Shown: in pieces, positions 53,857-64,000 of the stretch | Layout of the letters: each line of letters starts with the position of its first letter | Numbering within the stretch: the first letter of the stretch is position 1 | Position numbers and translations under genes: made by a program | Assembly: GCF_037893015.1 (NCBI RefSeq) | Contig: NC_133662.1 | Coordinates: forward strand, 207,277,778-207,341,777 | Source of the DNA: Macrotis lagotis | Taxonomy: Eukaryota > Chordata > Mammalia > Peramelemorphia > Peramelidae | DNA: 64,000 bases | Direction: 5' to 3' | The notes under the pieces: generated by a model | What the model was told of the DNA's origin: nothing | Databases searched by the model: none | Seen by the model: only the letters and a program-made list of their open reading frames with translations

Positions 53857-54155
53857 TTTGTCTTTCATTCTTAAAAACCATGACATTAGGGAGGTAACAC
53901 CATGACAAGTAGGGGAATTGGATCTGAGTGAGGTGGGGTTGTGCTATGTCCCTAGTCTCACTTTCTCTTCCAGAGTCATCTGGATTCAGTGACCAGATAT
54001 GATTCAGAATGACTGGAGATGGTCGTGGATATGAGGCAATCAGGCTTCAGTGTCTTGAACAAGGTCACAGTTAGTAAGTGACAACTGTTTGAGACCGGAT
54101 TTGAATTGAGGTCCTTTTGACAACAGAGCTGGTGCTTTATCCACTGTGTTACATG
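53857..54155 (-). mobile_element. Long tRNA-headed SINE (family C), antisense
   Basis: 'gtttgtctttcattcttaaa', 'ccatgacattagggaggtaa', 'caccatgacaagtaggggaa', 'ctagtctcactttctcttcc', 'gagatggtcgtggatatgag', 'gcaatcaggcttcagtgtct'; the tRNA-like head region 'ggtgctttatccactgtgtt' ends the copy. Confidence 0.75.
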
Positions 54156-54159
54156 ATAC

Positions 54160-54945
54160 TACTCCTAGGATAAACTGATACCTTGAATTCTCAGCATTGT
54201 GCTTATTGACTTAATATTTGTGCCCAAGCTTTCTCCCTTCTCTCAAGTCTCCTCTTCCTTCTATTTACAGAGCTTGTAGGATGTAGCAAAAACTCCTCCC
54301 AAAGTCTTTATTTATACAAGGTTGGGATCTGAACTTTCCTTATTCACTCTTTCCATACCTCTCTCTCCCCACTTCAGCTTTTTGATTCATGTTATCTTCT
54401 TAATAAAGGGTAAGATTTAAAGACTGAGAATTTCCTTTTTTTCTTTTGGAAGGAAGAGTATTTATATTTCAAGATATATATTAAGTATTTAATAAACTAT
54501 TATTGAATTAGATTGCAATAAATTGTTGATTGAGTTTGCATTTCCTTTTGTCTTAACATTTGCATCAACAAGAATTCTTAGGTGAATTTCAAATGCCCTT
54601 TGGGGATTATCAGTGGCACAGAAAAACCTGAAGAATTTTTGTGTATCCTATATAGAGTTGGAGGGGCTTATGAACTAAAAGAATAATGAAATAGTTTCTA
54701 CACTGGATATTTTTCTCATCTGAGAAAAAGTGACTCAGATCTCAAAATGTTATGGATTTTGGAGAGACAACCATGTTGCTTAGAAAATTTATTAATCATT
54801 AGATATCCATCAGAGATGGAAAATTAAATTTTTTTGTTAGTTTGATTGCTTTGTTTTGTAATATTTAAAAAAAGATTGAGAGACATTTTTCTTGGTAATT
54901 AATTTATTAATCATTCTAGCAATAATTAATAAAAGGGTGCAATGG
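54160..54945. other. Non-coding DNA, nothing recognised
   Basis: AT-rich sequence leading up to the second half-L1 element. Confidence 0.4.
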
Positions 54946-55755
54946 AATTGGGCAGAGCTAAGATGGCAGCATGAAGGTAGCATTTCCCAGAAACTCTTTC
55001 CCCAAAAAAACTCCCAAAACCATCAAATTATGACTCTAACCAAAATTTCAAGGGGCAGAACCCACAGAAAGACAGAGTTATACAGTTTCCCAGTCCAAGA
55101 TAACTTAGAATATCCATGGGAAAGGTGTGTTTCACCAGGACTGGGGGTTGGAAAGAAGCCCCTGCCACAGCTCAGCACAGAACAGTCCAATCCAACCCAG
55201 GGATCACTAGGAACAACTTGAAGGGGAGGTGAGAGAACTTTGCTGCACCAAAATGAGTGTGGAGTGAGGAGAACCAGCCTCAGAACAACCCTACAGCAAG
55301 AACCCAAGAACCTGCATCAGGAATCTGGGGAAAGCAGCTTGCACCTCCAGAGCACAGCCCACAGATGGTAAAGGGGTCAGGGAAGATTACAGAAATCTCT
55401 CTGCTCTCCCTGGGGCAGGACTCTGCTGTTTGCCCACACTCAGTTCAAGGTTGCAGTTTGATCTTCCATACTAAGATAGCAAGGAACCTCCTTACAGCTC
55501 CAGGGCAAAGGGGAGTGCCTGTGGTCATCTACATATCAAAGCACAGACAAGAGGGCATAAGACCTTGGAGGAATAAAGATCTCAATGGGGTGTCCCAAAA
55601 AAACCCTCAAAGCAGGTGCCCTAATAATACTCAAAAGCTCAGGAAGCACCCCAAAACCAGGCACAGGCTGAAGAAATGAGTAAACAGAGAAAAAAGAGGA
55701 ACACCATTGAGAAATTCTTTGTCTATGATTCCAAGAGGATAAAAATACTTAATCT

Positions 55756-56745
55756 GAAGATGAGGAAGTACAAGTTCCTGCATCTAAGGATTCCAAGAAA
55801 AATGGAAGTTGGACTCAGGCTATGACAGAGGTCAAAAAAAGGTTTTGAAAAACAAGTAAGGGAGATAGAAGAAAAATTGGGAAAAGAAATGAGAGAGATG
55901 CAGGAAAAACATGAAAAAGAAATCAGCAGCTTAGTCATGGAGATCCAAAAAATGCTGAAGAAAATAACATGTTCAAAACTAGCATAAGTCAAATGGATAA
56001 AACAGTTCAAAAATTATTGAGGAGAAGAATGCTTTAAAAAGCACAATTGGTCAGATGGAAAAGGAGATAAGAAGGCTCTCTGAGGAAAACAAATCCTTGA
56101 GATTTAGAATGGAGCTAAAGGAAGCTGACAACTTTATGAGAAGTCAAGACACAATTCTTCAACACCAAGAGAATGAAAAATTAGAAGAAAATGTGAAAAT
56201 ATCTCACTGAAAAAACAACTGATCTGGAAAACAGATTCATGAAAGATAATTTAAAAATTATTAGGTACCTAAAAGTCATGATTAGGAAAAGAGTCATGAC
56301 CTCATTTTTAAAGAGCTCCTACAGGAAAATTTCCCTGATATTCTAGAAGCAAAGGGAAAAATAGAAATTGAGAGAATTCATCGATCTTCCTTGGAAAGAG
56401 ATCCAAAAAAAACTAACTCCCAAGAATATTATAGCCAAGTTCCAGAACTCCAAAGTCAAAGAGAAAATATTACAAGCAGTCATAAGGACACAAAATTTCA
56501 TGGAACTGTAGTCAGGATCACACAGGACTAAGCAGTAGCTACATTAAGGGCTTGTAGGGCTTTGAATATAATGTTCTGGAAGGTAAAAATGCTTGGAATA
56601 CAACCAAGAATCAACTACCCAACAAAATTGAACATCCTCTTGCAGGGGAAAAGATGGACTTTCAATGACCCAGGGGAATTTCAAATGTTCCTGTTGAAAT
56701 GACCAGAGCTGAACAGAAAGTTTGACCTTCAAATACAGGACTCAA
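55756..56745 (+). pseudogene. L1-type ORF1 remnant, copy 2
   Basis: The same region order as copy 1. An in-frame TAA (55750-55752) precedes EDEEVQ; a Met at 55822 begins MTEVKK; then a coiled-coil part with EIEEKLGKEMREMQ. After frameshifts come an RRM-like part (DLENRFMKDNLKI, then SHD..KS..DLIFKELLQENFPD, then KIEIERIHRSSLERD) and a C-terminal part (IIAKFQNSKVKEKILQAV). Frameshifts differ from those of copy 1, so they arose after insertion, whereas the TAA near the start is shared. Confidence 0.85.
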
Positions 56746-57250
56746 CTGTAGCATAGAGAGTGGTGGAGAAGGGTAAAAAAATATGAGGGACTTAATGATA
56801 ATGAACTGCATGTATTCCTGCATAAAAAAATGATACTGATAATACTCATATGAACCTTCTCATTTTATAGAGCAGGTAGAAGGAGCTTTTATAGATGAAG
56901 CACAGGAGAGAGCTGAATTTTTGTAAATATAATATTTTGTAAAAATGGAGTCAATGGCTAAAAGGGAAATGCACTGGGAGTAAGAGAGAGGTGGAATAAG
57001 CTGTTATTTTGTATAAAAGATATTTTTTTACAATCAGCATTTACAATGATATGGAAGGGGATAAGGTGAGGGGAAATGAGGAAACCTTCACTCTCATCAG
57101 AAATGGCTCAGAGAGGAAACAGCATATCCATTCAATAGGGTATAGACATCTAGAGTAAAAAAGGAGAGAAGGGGGAAAGGGAGAAGGGGGGGATTTGGGT
57201 GATAGAAGAGAGGGTAGATAATAGGAGAGAATAGCTAGATACAACAAATT

Positions 57251-57405
57251 TCTTTTTTATTTCTTGCAAGGGGTTGGGATTGGGTAGCCTGTCTGGGACC
57301 ATGGAGCTGGGTGGTTGCTACGTCTCTGAGGTGGGATGTGGGCTTGTGACCTCTTGAACCCAGGGCTGGTGATCAGTCCACAGTGCCACTCAGCTACCCT
57401 ACAGC
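57251..57405 (-). mobile_element. tRNA-like SINE captured inside the half-L1, copy 2
   Basis: The minus strand begins 'gggtagctgagtggcactgt', carries 'ccctgggttcaagaggtcac' at the B-box position (GGTTCAAG is close to the pol III B box), and ends 'cttgcaagaaataaaaaaga'. Orthologous in place and orientation to 43151-43306. Confidence 0.75.
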
Positions 57406-57680
57406 ACAATTTAGAAGAGGGACAGAGTGAAAGGAGAGAAAGAATATAATATATGGTAGTGGGGAGGAATGAATGGAAGGAATTACAATCAGCAACAGCA
57501 ACAGTGGAAAAATATGGAAGCAATTTTTATGATGGATTTATCATAAAGAATGTGATCTACCCAAGATAGAGCTGATGGTATCAGTACACAGTCTGAAACA
57601 CATTTTATTTTCCCTTTCCTTTACTTTATTTCTCATGAGGGTCTATATTTTTGGGGGGAGGGAGTATTATGTTTACTCTT

Positions 57681-57836
57681 TTTTTTTTTTAGGTTTTTGG
57701 CAAGGCAAATGGGGTTAAGTGGCTTGCCCAAGGCCACACAGCTAGGTAATTATTAAGTGTCTGAGACTGGATTTGAACTCAGGTACTCCTGACTCCAGGG
57801 CCGGTGCTTTATCCACTACACCACCTAGCCGCCCCA
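57681..57836 (-). mobile_element. Short tRNA-derived SINE (family A), antisense, in half-L1 copy 2
   Basis: Poly-T, then 'ggcaaggcaaatggggttaa', 'gtggcttgcccaaggccaca', 'gctaggtaattattaagtgt', 'ccacctagccgcccc'. Perfect 13-bp target duplication tatgtttactctt at 57668-57680 and 57837-57849. Confidence 0.96.
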
Positions 57837-57880
57837 TATGTTTACTCTTAAACAAACATTTTAGTAATTATAAAAAAAAT

Positions 57881-58375
57881 CACTTGTACAAAAATATTCA
57901 TAACAGCTCTTTTCATGGTGGCAAAGAATTGGAAATTAAGTAAATGTCCTTCAATTGGGGCATGGCTTAAAATGTGGTATATGTATGTGATGGAACACTA
58001 TTAATCTATTAGAAGCCAGGAGGGATGGGAATTCAAGGAAGCCTGGAAAGATTTGCATGGACTGATGCTGAGCAAGATGAGCAGAACCAGAGGAACACTG
58101 TGCACCTTAGCAGCAACATGGGAGTGATGACCAGGCTTGATGAACTTGCTCATTCCATTAGTGCAACAGTCAGGCACAATACTTTATTTTCCTTCCTTAA
58201 GGATATGATTTCTCTCTCATCACATTCAACTTAGATCAATGTATACCATGGAAGCAATGTGAAGACTAACAGACTGCTTTCTGTGGGAGTGCAGAGAAGG
58301 AAGCAAGATTAGAGGAAAAATTGTAAAATATTAAAAATTAAAAATTAAATTAAAAAATAAAAAATAAAAAGACTC
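57881..58375 (+). mobile_element. L1 ORF2 C-terminal tail and 3' UTR at the end of half-L1 copy 2
   Basis: 'cacttgtacaaaaatattca' begins the ORF2 tail, which reads (with one internal deletion and stops) CTKIFITALFMVAKNWKLSK, then WYMYVMEHY, SIRSQEGWEFKEAWKDLHGL, then the 3' UTR. It parallels 1364-1984. Confidence 0.8.
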
Positions 58376-58379
58376 AGTA

Positions 58380-59375
58380 ACACTCTTCAATACCAAAGAC
58401 TACTCATGAAACTCGCTTAATGTTCAAATGACTTTCTTAGAATGAATATTCTAGAGGGTGGCAATCAACTCAGATTGGTTAAGAAGTAATAAGAGAGGAT
58501 GAGTATTATATTTTAATGAGGAGTTGGGGGGAATGTCACTTTGGTCAAGTCATTTACTTTCTAACCACCCCAGTTATAGTAATCTAATGAAAGAATTTAT
58601 CCCCACCTAAACCTGAGTGGAACACAATGGACTTCCCTATCTGGGTGGGATCTGAACAAAATTGGAGAGAAATCTCATTATCAGGAATGTCTTATGGAAA
58701 TTGCCTTGGCCTCCAAATGAATAAAGTTTCAGAGAAGGATAAATCCTATTATTTCTCCAATGTTAACAATTAGTTATTTAATAACCATTTCTCTCAGTTT
58801 TGTTTCACTTTTGTTTTTTTGTTCTTTCTGTTGCTTGTGATTTGAAAAAGTCCTGTGAGGAAACTTAAGAATAAGCAAGCCAAAATATTTGGTAAACTTT
58901 GTGAAATGTTCCTCATTGTTGAATTCATAGCAGAGAATTATTATGATTTTCATCTGTGAATGCGGGATTTTATATGCTCATGTAAAATTGATGATTTTGA
59001 GGCTGCTGTATAGCACTTGGGAAACAAGTGAGAGGACATTGCTGATGCCTCCCCAAAGGACTCTTATGAGTTGAGGAAAATGACTCTTCAAAAACCACTG
59101 ATTTTTTGACAGTGATGAAAAATAATTTAAAGACAACTGAAGAGTGTAATGAGGTTTTAATGTACATTTTGGTCATCTAAGATAAAGGCGCCATCACTGG
59201 AAAATATCATGGTTGTACTTCTGGGAGAAGTCACTATATGTATCAGCATGCACTATTGTATTGACTGTATATGGAGCAGGCTGAATCTTTTAAAATTAGC
59301 AGACTGGAACAGACTCTATTTCATATAACAAATAGGTAATGGTTCTATAGAGCCACAACATAGTTACAATAAATT
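58380..59375. other. Non-coding DNA, nothing recognised
   Basis: Complex sequence. The 68-codon minus-strand frame at 58970-59176 has no recognisable features. Confidence 0.45.
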
Positions 59376-59379
59376 AAAC

Positions 59380-59950
59380 TGCTGGAATGGGATTTCGGGA
59401 TGTCTGTATGCCCTTTAACTTACAGAAATGAGGCTTGGAGTTTTATTCTGTTTGTTCTTTTTGAATCTAGGTTCAGTTGATAGAGTCTTGGGATCTGGGA
59501 CCTTGGGCCATGGTAACTTAGTAACATGGTAACTTAGTAACTCAGGCTGGATATTGCTGCCAACCTAGCAAGTAAACCCCCAAAAGTCTGAATGCCTGAG
59601 ACTTTAGCCCAAGGGGAACTTTGAACCTGGAAATGGATGGTCATGCACTATATAGGAACTGAGCTGAATTATAAATCTAGACTCCCCTTCCCACATATAG
59701 TCTATCATATAGTCTGCAATGTGGCATTGTGCCCAGATGTGTTAAGAGGGATGTATTTTTATTTGTTCTTGTTATACATTTGAACAAAATAAATGTTTGT
59801 AGGATCTAATCTGACTATTTAGTGGTTAAAGGGAATCAGAATTCAAGGAACCCTTAAAACTGGCAGAACATAATCACTTGGAGGCTAGAGTAAGTAGATA
59901 TTATACACCTCCAAATCCTCTTAAGGGTCCCAAAGAACCATGACAGTTAT
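59380..59950 (+). other. Unassigned GC-balanced block with LTR-like signals
   Basis: Contains a perfect 16-bp tandem repeat catggtaacttagtaa (59509-59524 and 59525-59540), a TATA-like tatata at 59649-59654 and an AATAAA at 59788-59793, about 140 bp apart. This could be a diverged solo LTR, but no TG...CA ends or target duplication were identified. Confidence 0.25.
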
Positions 59951-60220
59951 ATGTGAATAAATATATGAATGAAATGGACCTGGCCTTCAGGCAGACAGGA
60001 TTCATAGTAGTTACTGTCAAAGTAGAAAAAAATCCTGAATTTTAAATCAAGTGGGATCTGATTTAAGATTCTGTCTTTATCAGGTACTAGTTATTAGATG
60101 GGCAAAATAATTAGGCTCATTTTTGATTCATTTTTGATTTTTATTTTTTACTCATTTTCTTATTAATCTATTAATCTATCAATCAGTTAATATGTATTTA
60201 AAAGCAGCTGGGGGTAAAGT

Positions 60221-60442
60221 GGGGCAGTTAGATTACACAGTGGATAAAGTGTTGAGTCTGATGTGAATAGGACCTGAGTTGAAATTAAGACTGAGATACT
60301 AGGAGAATGACCTTGAGCAAGTCACTTTACTTCTGCTTGCCTTAATCCACTGAGGAAATAACAAATCACTCCAGTAAAAGAAAACTTTATGGATGATATG
60401 GTTCACAGGGTCCTGGAGAGTCATACAGTACTGAAAAACAAT
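60221..60442 (+). mobile_element. RTE-tailed tRNA-derived SINE
   Basis: 'ggggcagttagattacacag', 'tggataaagtgttgagtctg', 'gacctgagttgaaattaaga', 'gagcaagtcactttacttct', then the RTE-type tail 'aacaaatcactccagtaaaa', 'atggttcacagggtcctgga'. The tail parallels the 3' end of the RTE fossil at 22995-23042. Confidence 0.75.
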
Positions 60443-60474
60443 GATAGCAGGTAGAATACTACTAGATTGTATGT

Positions 60475-60690
60475 TGATAATTATGTTGATCTTGGAACGA
60501 AAAAGACCTGAGTATTAATCCTGCCTTATCCAATGGCTCAGAGACCACTAAACTTTTCAGGATCTCTGTTTCCTTTTTTTATAAAATGCTGATTATTTCA
60601 TGGGTCACAGTTAGGAAGAAATGAGATAGAATGCATAACATTATGTAGTCCTGAAAATATTGAGGAAACACTAGATGCTTGTTTAGTTAG
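60475..60690 (+). repeat. MIR-like SINE
   Basis: 'cgaaaaagacctgagtatta', 'atcctgccttatccaatggc', 'ttttcaggatctctgtttcc', 'tataaaatgctgattatttc', 'gggtcacagttaggaagaaa' are in plus-strand order. Confidence 0.5.
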
Positions 60691-60694
60691 CACT

Positions 60695-61674
60695 TATTCT
60701 GTGTAATGAATTGTTTTAAGTATTTCAAAAACAAAATAAAAATTAAAACACTATAACAGTATTACAATAAGACCTATAATATATACCTCATATATTTACT
60801 ATAAAAATTAAATTAGATTTATTTGAACAAGGAGAGATGGGCAATGTGGAGAGATAGTCTCAGTTGAAAGAACTATGGATATTATAGCCTTTTCAACTCA
60901 AGGAGGGCCTAGACAGTGATAGAAATTATAGGATGAAGTAATAGATGAGACACTGATCTGAAGAAAAGAAAATGTCAGAAACAAGACCTATGGGAGAATT
61001 TTTCTAATTTTAAAATGACTTTAAAACAACATTAATGAAATTATAATTTCTTATGAATTTATGCTTATATAACATATATATTTATTTCTTCATTTATTGA
61101 AATGTTTCTATTTGTGATTTTTAAGTTATACCAAAAAAGATGAAATAGCAATAAGATTATTTTTATTTCCTTTTAGTAATTTTTATAGTTAAAATATGAG
61201 ACCATTCCTTTGGCAATTTTTAGTTAACAGAAAGCCTGTCTTCTATTTATATTAACCTCAGCTGACCAACACCTATCTCATTTGATGTGAAAATTTACTT
61301 AAGACCTTAATCATTCTTATGCCAGAACTGCCTAAAACATCTCAGATACCTCTATCATTTTATCAATATGAAAATTTTCCCCCTCTGTACCCCCTCTGGA
61401 CCTCTGTAATCTGTAACCTGACTTAGTTTACTTATAGAATCTATTTGAAACCATGTTTGTTTATATATAAGGTTACGATTGTGTCTAAATTGTTCAATTT
61501 TTATGACATTGAAGGGAATGAGATTATGAATGTCTTTCTTTAACTTTCATGACCTGAAGAATGCATATAATTACAGTTTGCAAAATATTTTTCCCTGACA
61601 CTCTAACTTAATTTTGTCTATAAGTTTTTAGAATTTTAATCAGGGTATTTTTGTCTCATATCTGAACTTCTTTA

Positions 61675-61710
<36 letters not shown>

Positions 61711-62430
61711 AAGCAGGTGTTTCTTAACTATATAATCTGCACTGTGGCAGATTTCGTTTAGCAACAGTTACCTAACACATGAACTAAAAGAGACAATATT
61801 TCTTTCATAAAAATACTTTGCAGATTTACTTGTTATTGATTCTTGCTATAACAATAAATAAATTTGCTCAAAAATACTCTATTTACATTAGGTGAGAAAT
61901 AAAAAGTGAAACACCATGTTCAATAAAAGACATATTTCCTATAGGTGATAAAGGTCTTTAGTTCTTCCTATTTGCAAAATGATATTATGCTAATCATGCC
62001 ATGACCTGTAAAATTATAAGACTTTTTCAATAATATCTCTGAATATGAGATAACCCTAACAACCTAGATAAAAATATAAACAGGAAAGATGCACATTTCT
62101 TAAATTATGATAAATAATTGAATGGATATCTCATTGAGTAGATGCATCACTGTCTATATCTTGGAAAAATGTCAATGATCTGGATCCAAATTGAAATAGG
62201 TGGAAAATATTTAACTGCATTGCAATTGAGAAGTTCCTTGGCACTATCAACTTCTCTAAGTTGTATCATGTTGATAAAAATTCTTTTTATTTTAAATATT
62301 TTTCTGGTGATACTGGGTAGCTGAGAGAAACAGAACAGTATAATTACAAAGATTCAAAATTACAGGTAAATTGAAAGTCAACTGAAAGTTAAATTGCAGT
62401 ATATTATCAAAAATGACTTGTATGGGAGAA
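60695..62430. other. AT-rich DNA with an (AAT)n microsatellite
   Basis: (AAT)n lies at 61674-61709. The rest is unassigned; 60 codon-scale frames have no features. Confidence 0.45.
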
Positions 62431-62439
62431 TGAGTAAAT

Positions 62440-62545
62440 AAATGAAGGAGTGAGTCCACAAACATTTATTATGTGTCTAAATTATTCTAGAAAAAATACA
62501 AAGTTCTGAGTATATAAATGATTGTGCCACAATAATCAGAACAAG
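62440..62545 (+). repeat. Family D repeat head trace
   Basis: 'acaaacatttattatgtgtc' followed by 'aaaaatacaaagttctgagt' resembles the head of the repeat at 26930. Confidence 0.35.
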
Positions 62546-62934
62546 ATTGGATAAGCAGACAATTTTTAGGTTCATTTTCTTACCCACTTACTCATAGTAG
62601 GAGGTGACTTCTCAACTACCCAGGAGATGCTGAATGCTACTGCTGTTTCTAGTAAGATGGTAATCATATGAACGGAGTTGCCTGTGTGAATAACTGGGAC
62701 TATAGCTTCTAGTATATCTGCACCTGCTGCTCTATCACTTGCTTGTTAGCAGAGGACTTTGAGATTGGTAAAAGAAAATGGTAAAATAGTATGACTGATA
62801 TCTTTTGATTCATTCATAAACTGAATTTAAGTGAGGCAGAGTTGAACAAAATTATTGGCCTTGTTGCCTCTTCCAGACTCATTGGAGTTTAGTGGTAGGA
62901 CAGTCAAAATGACAAGTGAGGCTCAAGATGCAGT

Positions 62935-63183
62935 CAATGACCTGGTACTTGGTATGTAACCAAACTAAGCACTAACTAGTCCCTTAACTCTGATTATCTC
63001 ACATTCAGGGCCATTTCCAGTCATCCAAATGCATATCTGACCCTTGGACTCAGGTGATTCTGAAGAAGAAAGTGATGCTGGTGATTTAGCACAGCATCTC
63101 CCTCACTCAAATCCAATTCATGTGCTTGTCATGGCATCACCTCCCTGATGTCACGGTCCTATTCAATAAACAAAGGACAAAAA
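62935..63183 (+). mobile_element. Long SINE (family C), sense, 5' truncated
   Basis: 'agtcccttaactctgattat', 'ctcacattcagggccatttc', 'cagtcatccaaatgcatatc', 'tgacccttggactcaggtga', 'gtgatgctggtgatttagca', 'caaatccaattcatgtgctt', 'gtcatggcatcacctccctg'. This is the reverse complement order of the copies at 47840 and 63455. Confidence 0.75.
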
Positions 63184-63184
63184 A

Positions 63185-63450
63185 CATCAAATATCAACTT
63201 CACAGCACCAGTTTCTACTACGTGCATGGCCAGCAAATTGTCCTCATCCACCCATTCCATCAGGGCAAGTCTTCATATGCTTAGGGTAGACACCCCACTA
63301 AGTCACCTACAGATCTGAAATCCCTTAACAGGGTTGAATCATCTGCCAAAATGGTTTAACAGGGTGTGATTGTTATTTATATTAGTTTTTTGGAGTCACA
63401 GGTCAAAGGTGGATCAGGTAGACTCCAAATATTGAGAGCAGTTCTTATAG
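63185..63450. other. Spacer between the inverted SINE pair
   Basis: No repeat recognised. Confidence 0.4.
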
Positions 63451-63454
63451 GTGT

Positions 63455-63772
63455 TTTGTCCTTTGTTTTCAAAGAAGACTATGGTATCAGAGAAGCTATA
63501 TCATGATATGAATGTGAATTGGATTTGAGGGGACTGGGGGGAGCTGTTGTGCTTAGTAACCAGTCTCACTTCCCCACCCCCGGCCCAGAGCAATCTGGGT
63601 CCAGAGACTAGATATGGATCACAATGACTGGAGATGGCCCTGGATGTGAGGCAGTCAGGGTTAAGTGACTTACTTGTCCAAGGTCTCACAGCTAGTGTCT
63701 GAGTCTGGATTTGAACTTAGGAACTCCTGATTTCAGGGCCAGTTCTCAATCCACTGTGCCACCAAGCTGTCC
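63455..63772 (-). mobile_element. Long SINE (family C), antisense
   Basis: 'gttttgtcctttgttttcaa', 'agaagactatggtatcagag', 'aattggatttgaggggactg', 'taaccagtctcacttcccca', 'gatggccctggatgtgaggc', 'agtcagggttaagtgactta', ending with the tRNA-like head 'tccactgtgccaccaagctg'. Confidence 0.8.
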
Positions 63773-63779
63773 TTGAAAG

Positions 63780-64000
63780 CATCTCTAAAAGAGTTTGGCA
63801 AACCTCACACAAGAGAAAATAATCCTTCCTGAACACTCCCTACACCCCAGGTTCTGGTGATACAGAGGAAACCAAGATAATCCCTACCTTCCTTTAAGGA
63901 CCTTACTATACAAGGGGAGAGATAACTAGTAAACATATATTTTAAAAACAATCTATGTACAAAATAAGTTAGTTAAAAATATTTAAGTGGAAAGCATTGT
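63780..64000 (+). repeat. Family D repeat head
   Basis: 'tgaacactccctacacccca', 'ggttctggtgatacagagga', 'aatccctaccttcctttaag', 'gaccttactatacaagggga' is the head block seen at 31540 and 37945; it runs toward the window edge. Confidence 0.45.

Larger units (their letters stand above)
54950..58375 (+). mobile_element. Half-L1 (HAL1-like) element, copy 2
   Basis: Parallel to 40841-43634 over nearly its whole length: 5' end 'gggcagagctaagatggcag', 5' UTR, ORF1, spacer with the same antisense SINE. It continues beyond the point where copy 1 ends into an L1 ORF2 C-terminal tail (57881 onward: CTKIFITALFMVAKNWKLSK) and an L1 3' UTR ending in A/T-rich sequence at 58375. Endonuclease and reverse transcriptase are missing. 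It therefore looks like an L1 with ORF2 almost wholly deleted. A family A SINE has inserted antisense at 57681-57836. No target duplication is apparent for the element itself. Confidence 0.85.

Noticed and set aside
55257..55679. Longest open frame in the window (140 codons, plus strand)
   Set aside because: It lies in the 5' UTR of half-L1 copy 2, has no recognisable domain, and has no counterpart open frame at the homologous place in copy 1.
54950..58375. The two half-L1 loci as a segmental duplication
   Set aside because: The flanking unique DNA differs; copy 1 lies in a SINE with its own duplicated target site while copy 2 does not, so separate insertions are more likely.

Overview
The window is AT-rich, repeat-dense vertebrate nuclear DNA. 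Its interspersed repeats (a 14-copy tRNA-derived SINE, L1 and half-L1 elements, a BovB-like RTE fossil, RTE-tailed SINEs, L2, MIR-like SINEs and CR1/L3 remains) point to a marsupial. An Australian lineage seems likely from the SINE variant, but the species cannot be named. I find no host protein-coding exon, functional RNA gene, CRISPR array or bacterial feature. Every open reading frame is short (at most about 140 codons) and falls in a repeat, a microsatellite or AT-rich sequence. The window is best read as intergenic or deep intronic.

Layout. 1-8.3 kb: unique AT-rich DNA, an L1 ORF2 C-terminal/3' UTR piece (1364-1984), several SINEs, compound microsatellites, and a local duplication (6603-6850 and 7733-8030). 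8.7-20 kb: antisense L1 pieces (8720-9070, 10240-12575, 16840-17895), a large CCTT tract, MIR-like SINEs and four short SINEs. 20.9-23.1 kb: a 1.8-kb RTE reverse-transcriptase fossil. 23.3-31.5 kb: repeat-poor islands, a U6 snRNA retrocopy inside an L2 tail, and old medium-reiteration repeats. 32-40 kb: an antisense CR1/L3 remnant interrupted by a SINE, then mostly unique DNA. 40.7-45.2 kb: a SINE split by a 2.8-kb half-L1 element, a 313-bp insertion with a 16-bp target duplication, and antisense L1. 45.3-54.2 kb: L2 fragments, long SINEs, a non-LTR fragment with a degenerate finger region, and young SINEs. 54.9-58.4 kb: a second half-L1 element, itself interrupted by a SINE. 58.4-64 kb: unique DNA, a weak LTR-like candidate and an inverted pair of long SINEs.

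How the parts relate. The short SINEs and the U6 copy carry A-rich tails and/or 9-18 bp target duplications, as expected of L1-driven retrotransposition. The RTE-tailed SINEs share their 3' end with the RTE fossil, as expected of an RTE/SINE pair. The most informative objects are the two half-L1 elements. Both lack nearly all of ORF2, share an in-frame stop near the start of ORF1 and carry the same internal antisense tRNA-like SINE, yet they have different 3' ends. They therefore look like products of one non-autonomous family, not two independent deletions. All family names are from recognition of the sequence and were not checked by a search.
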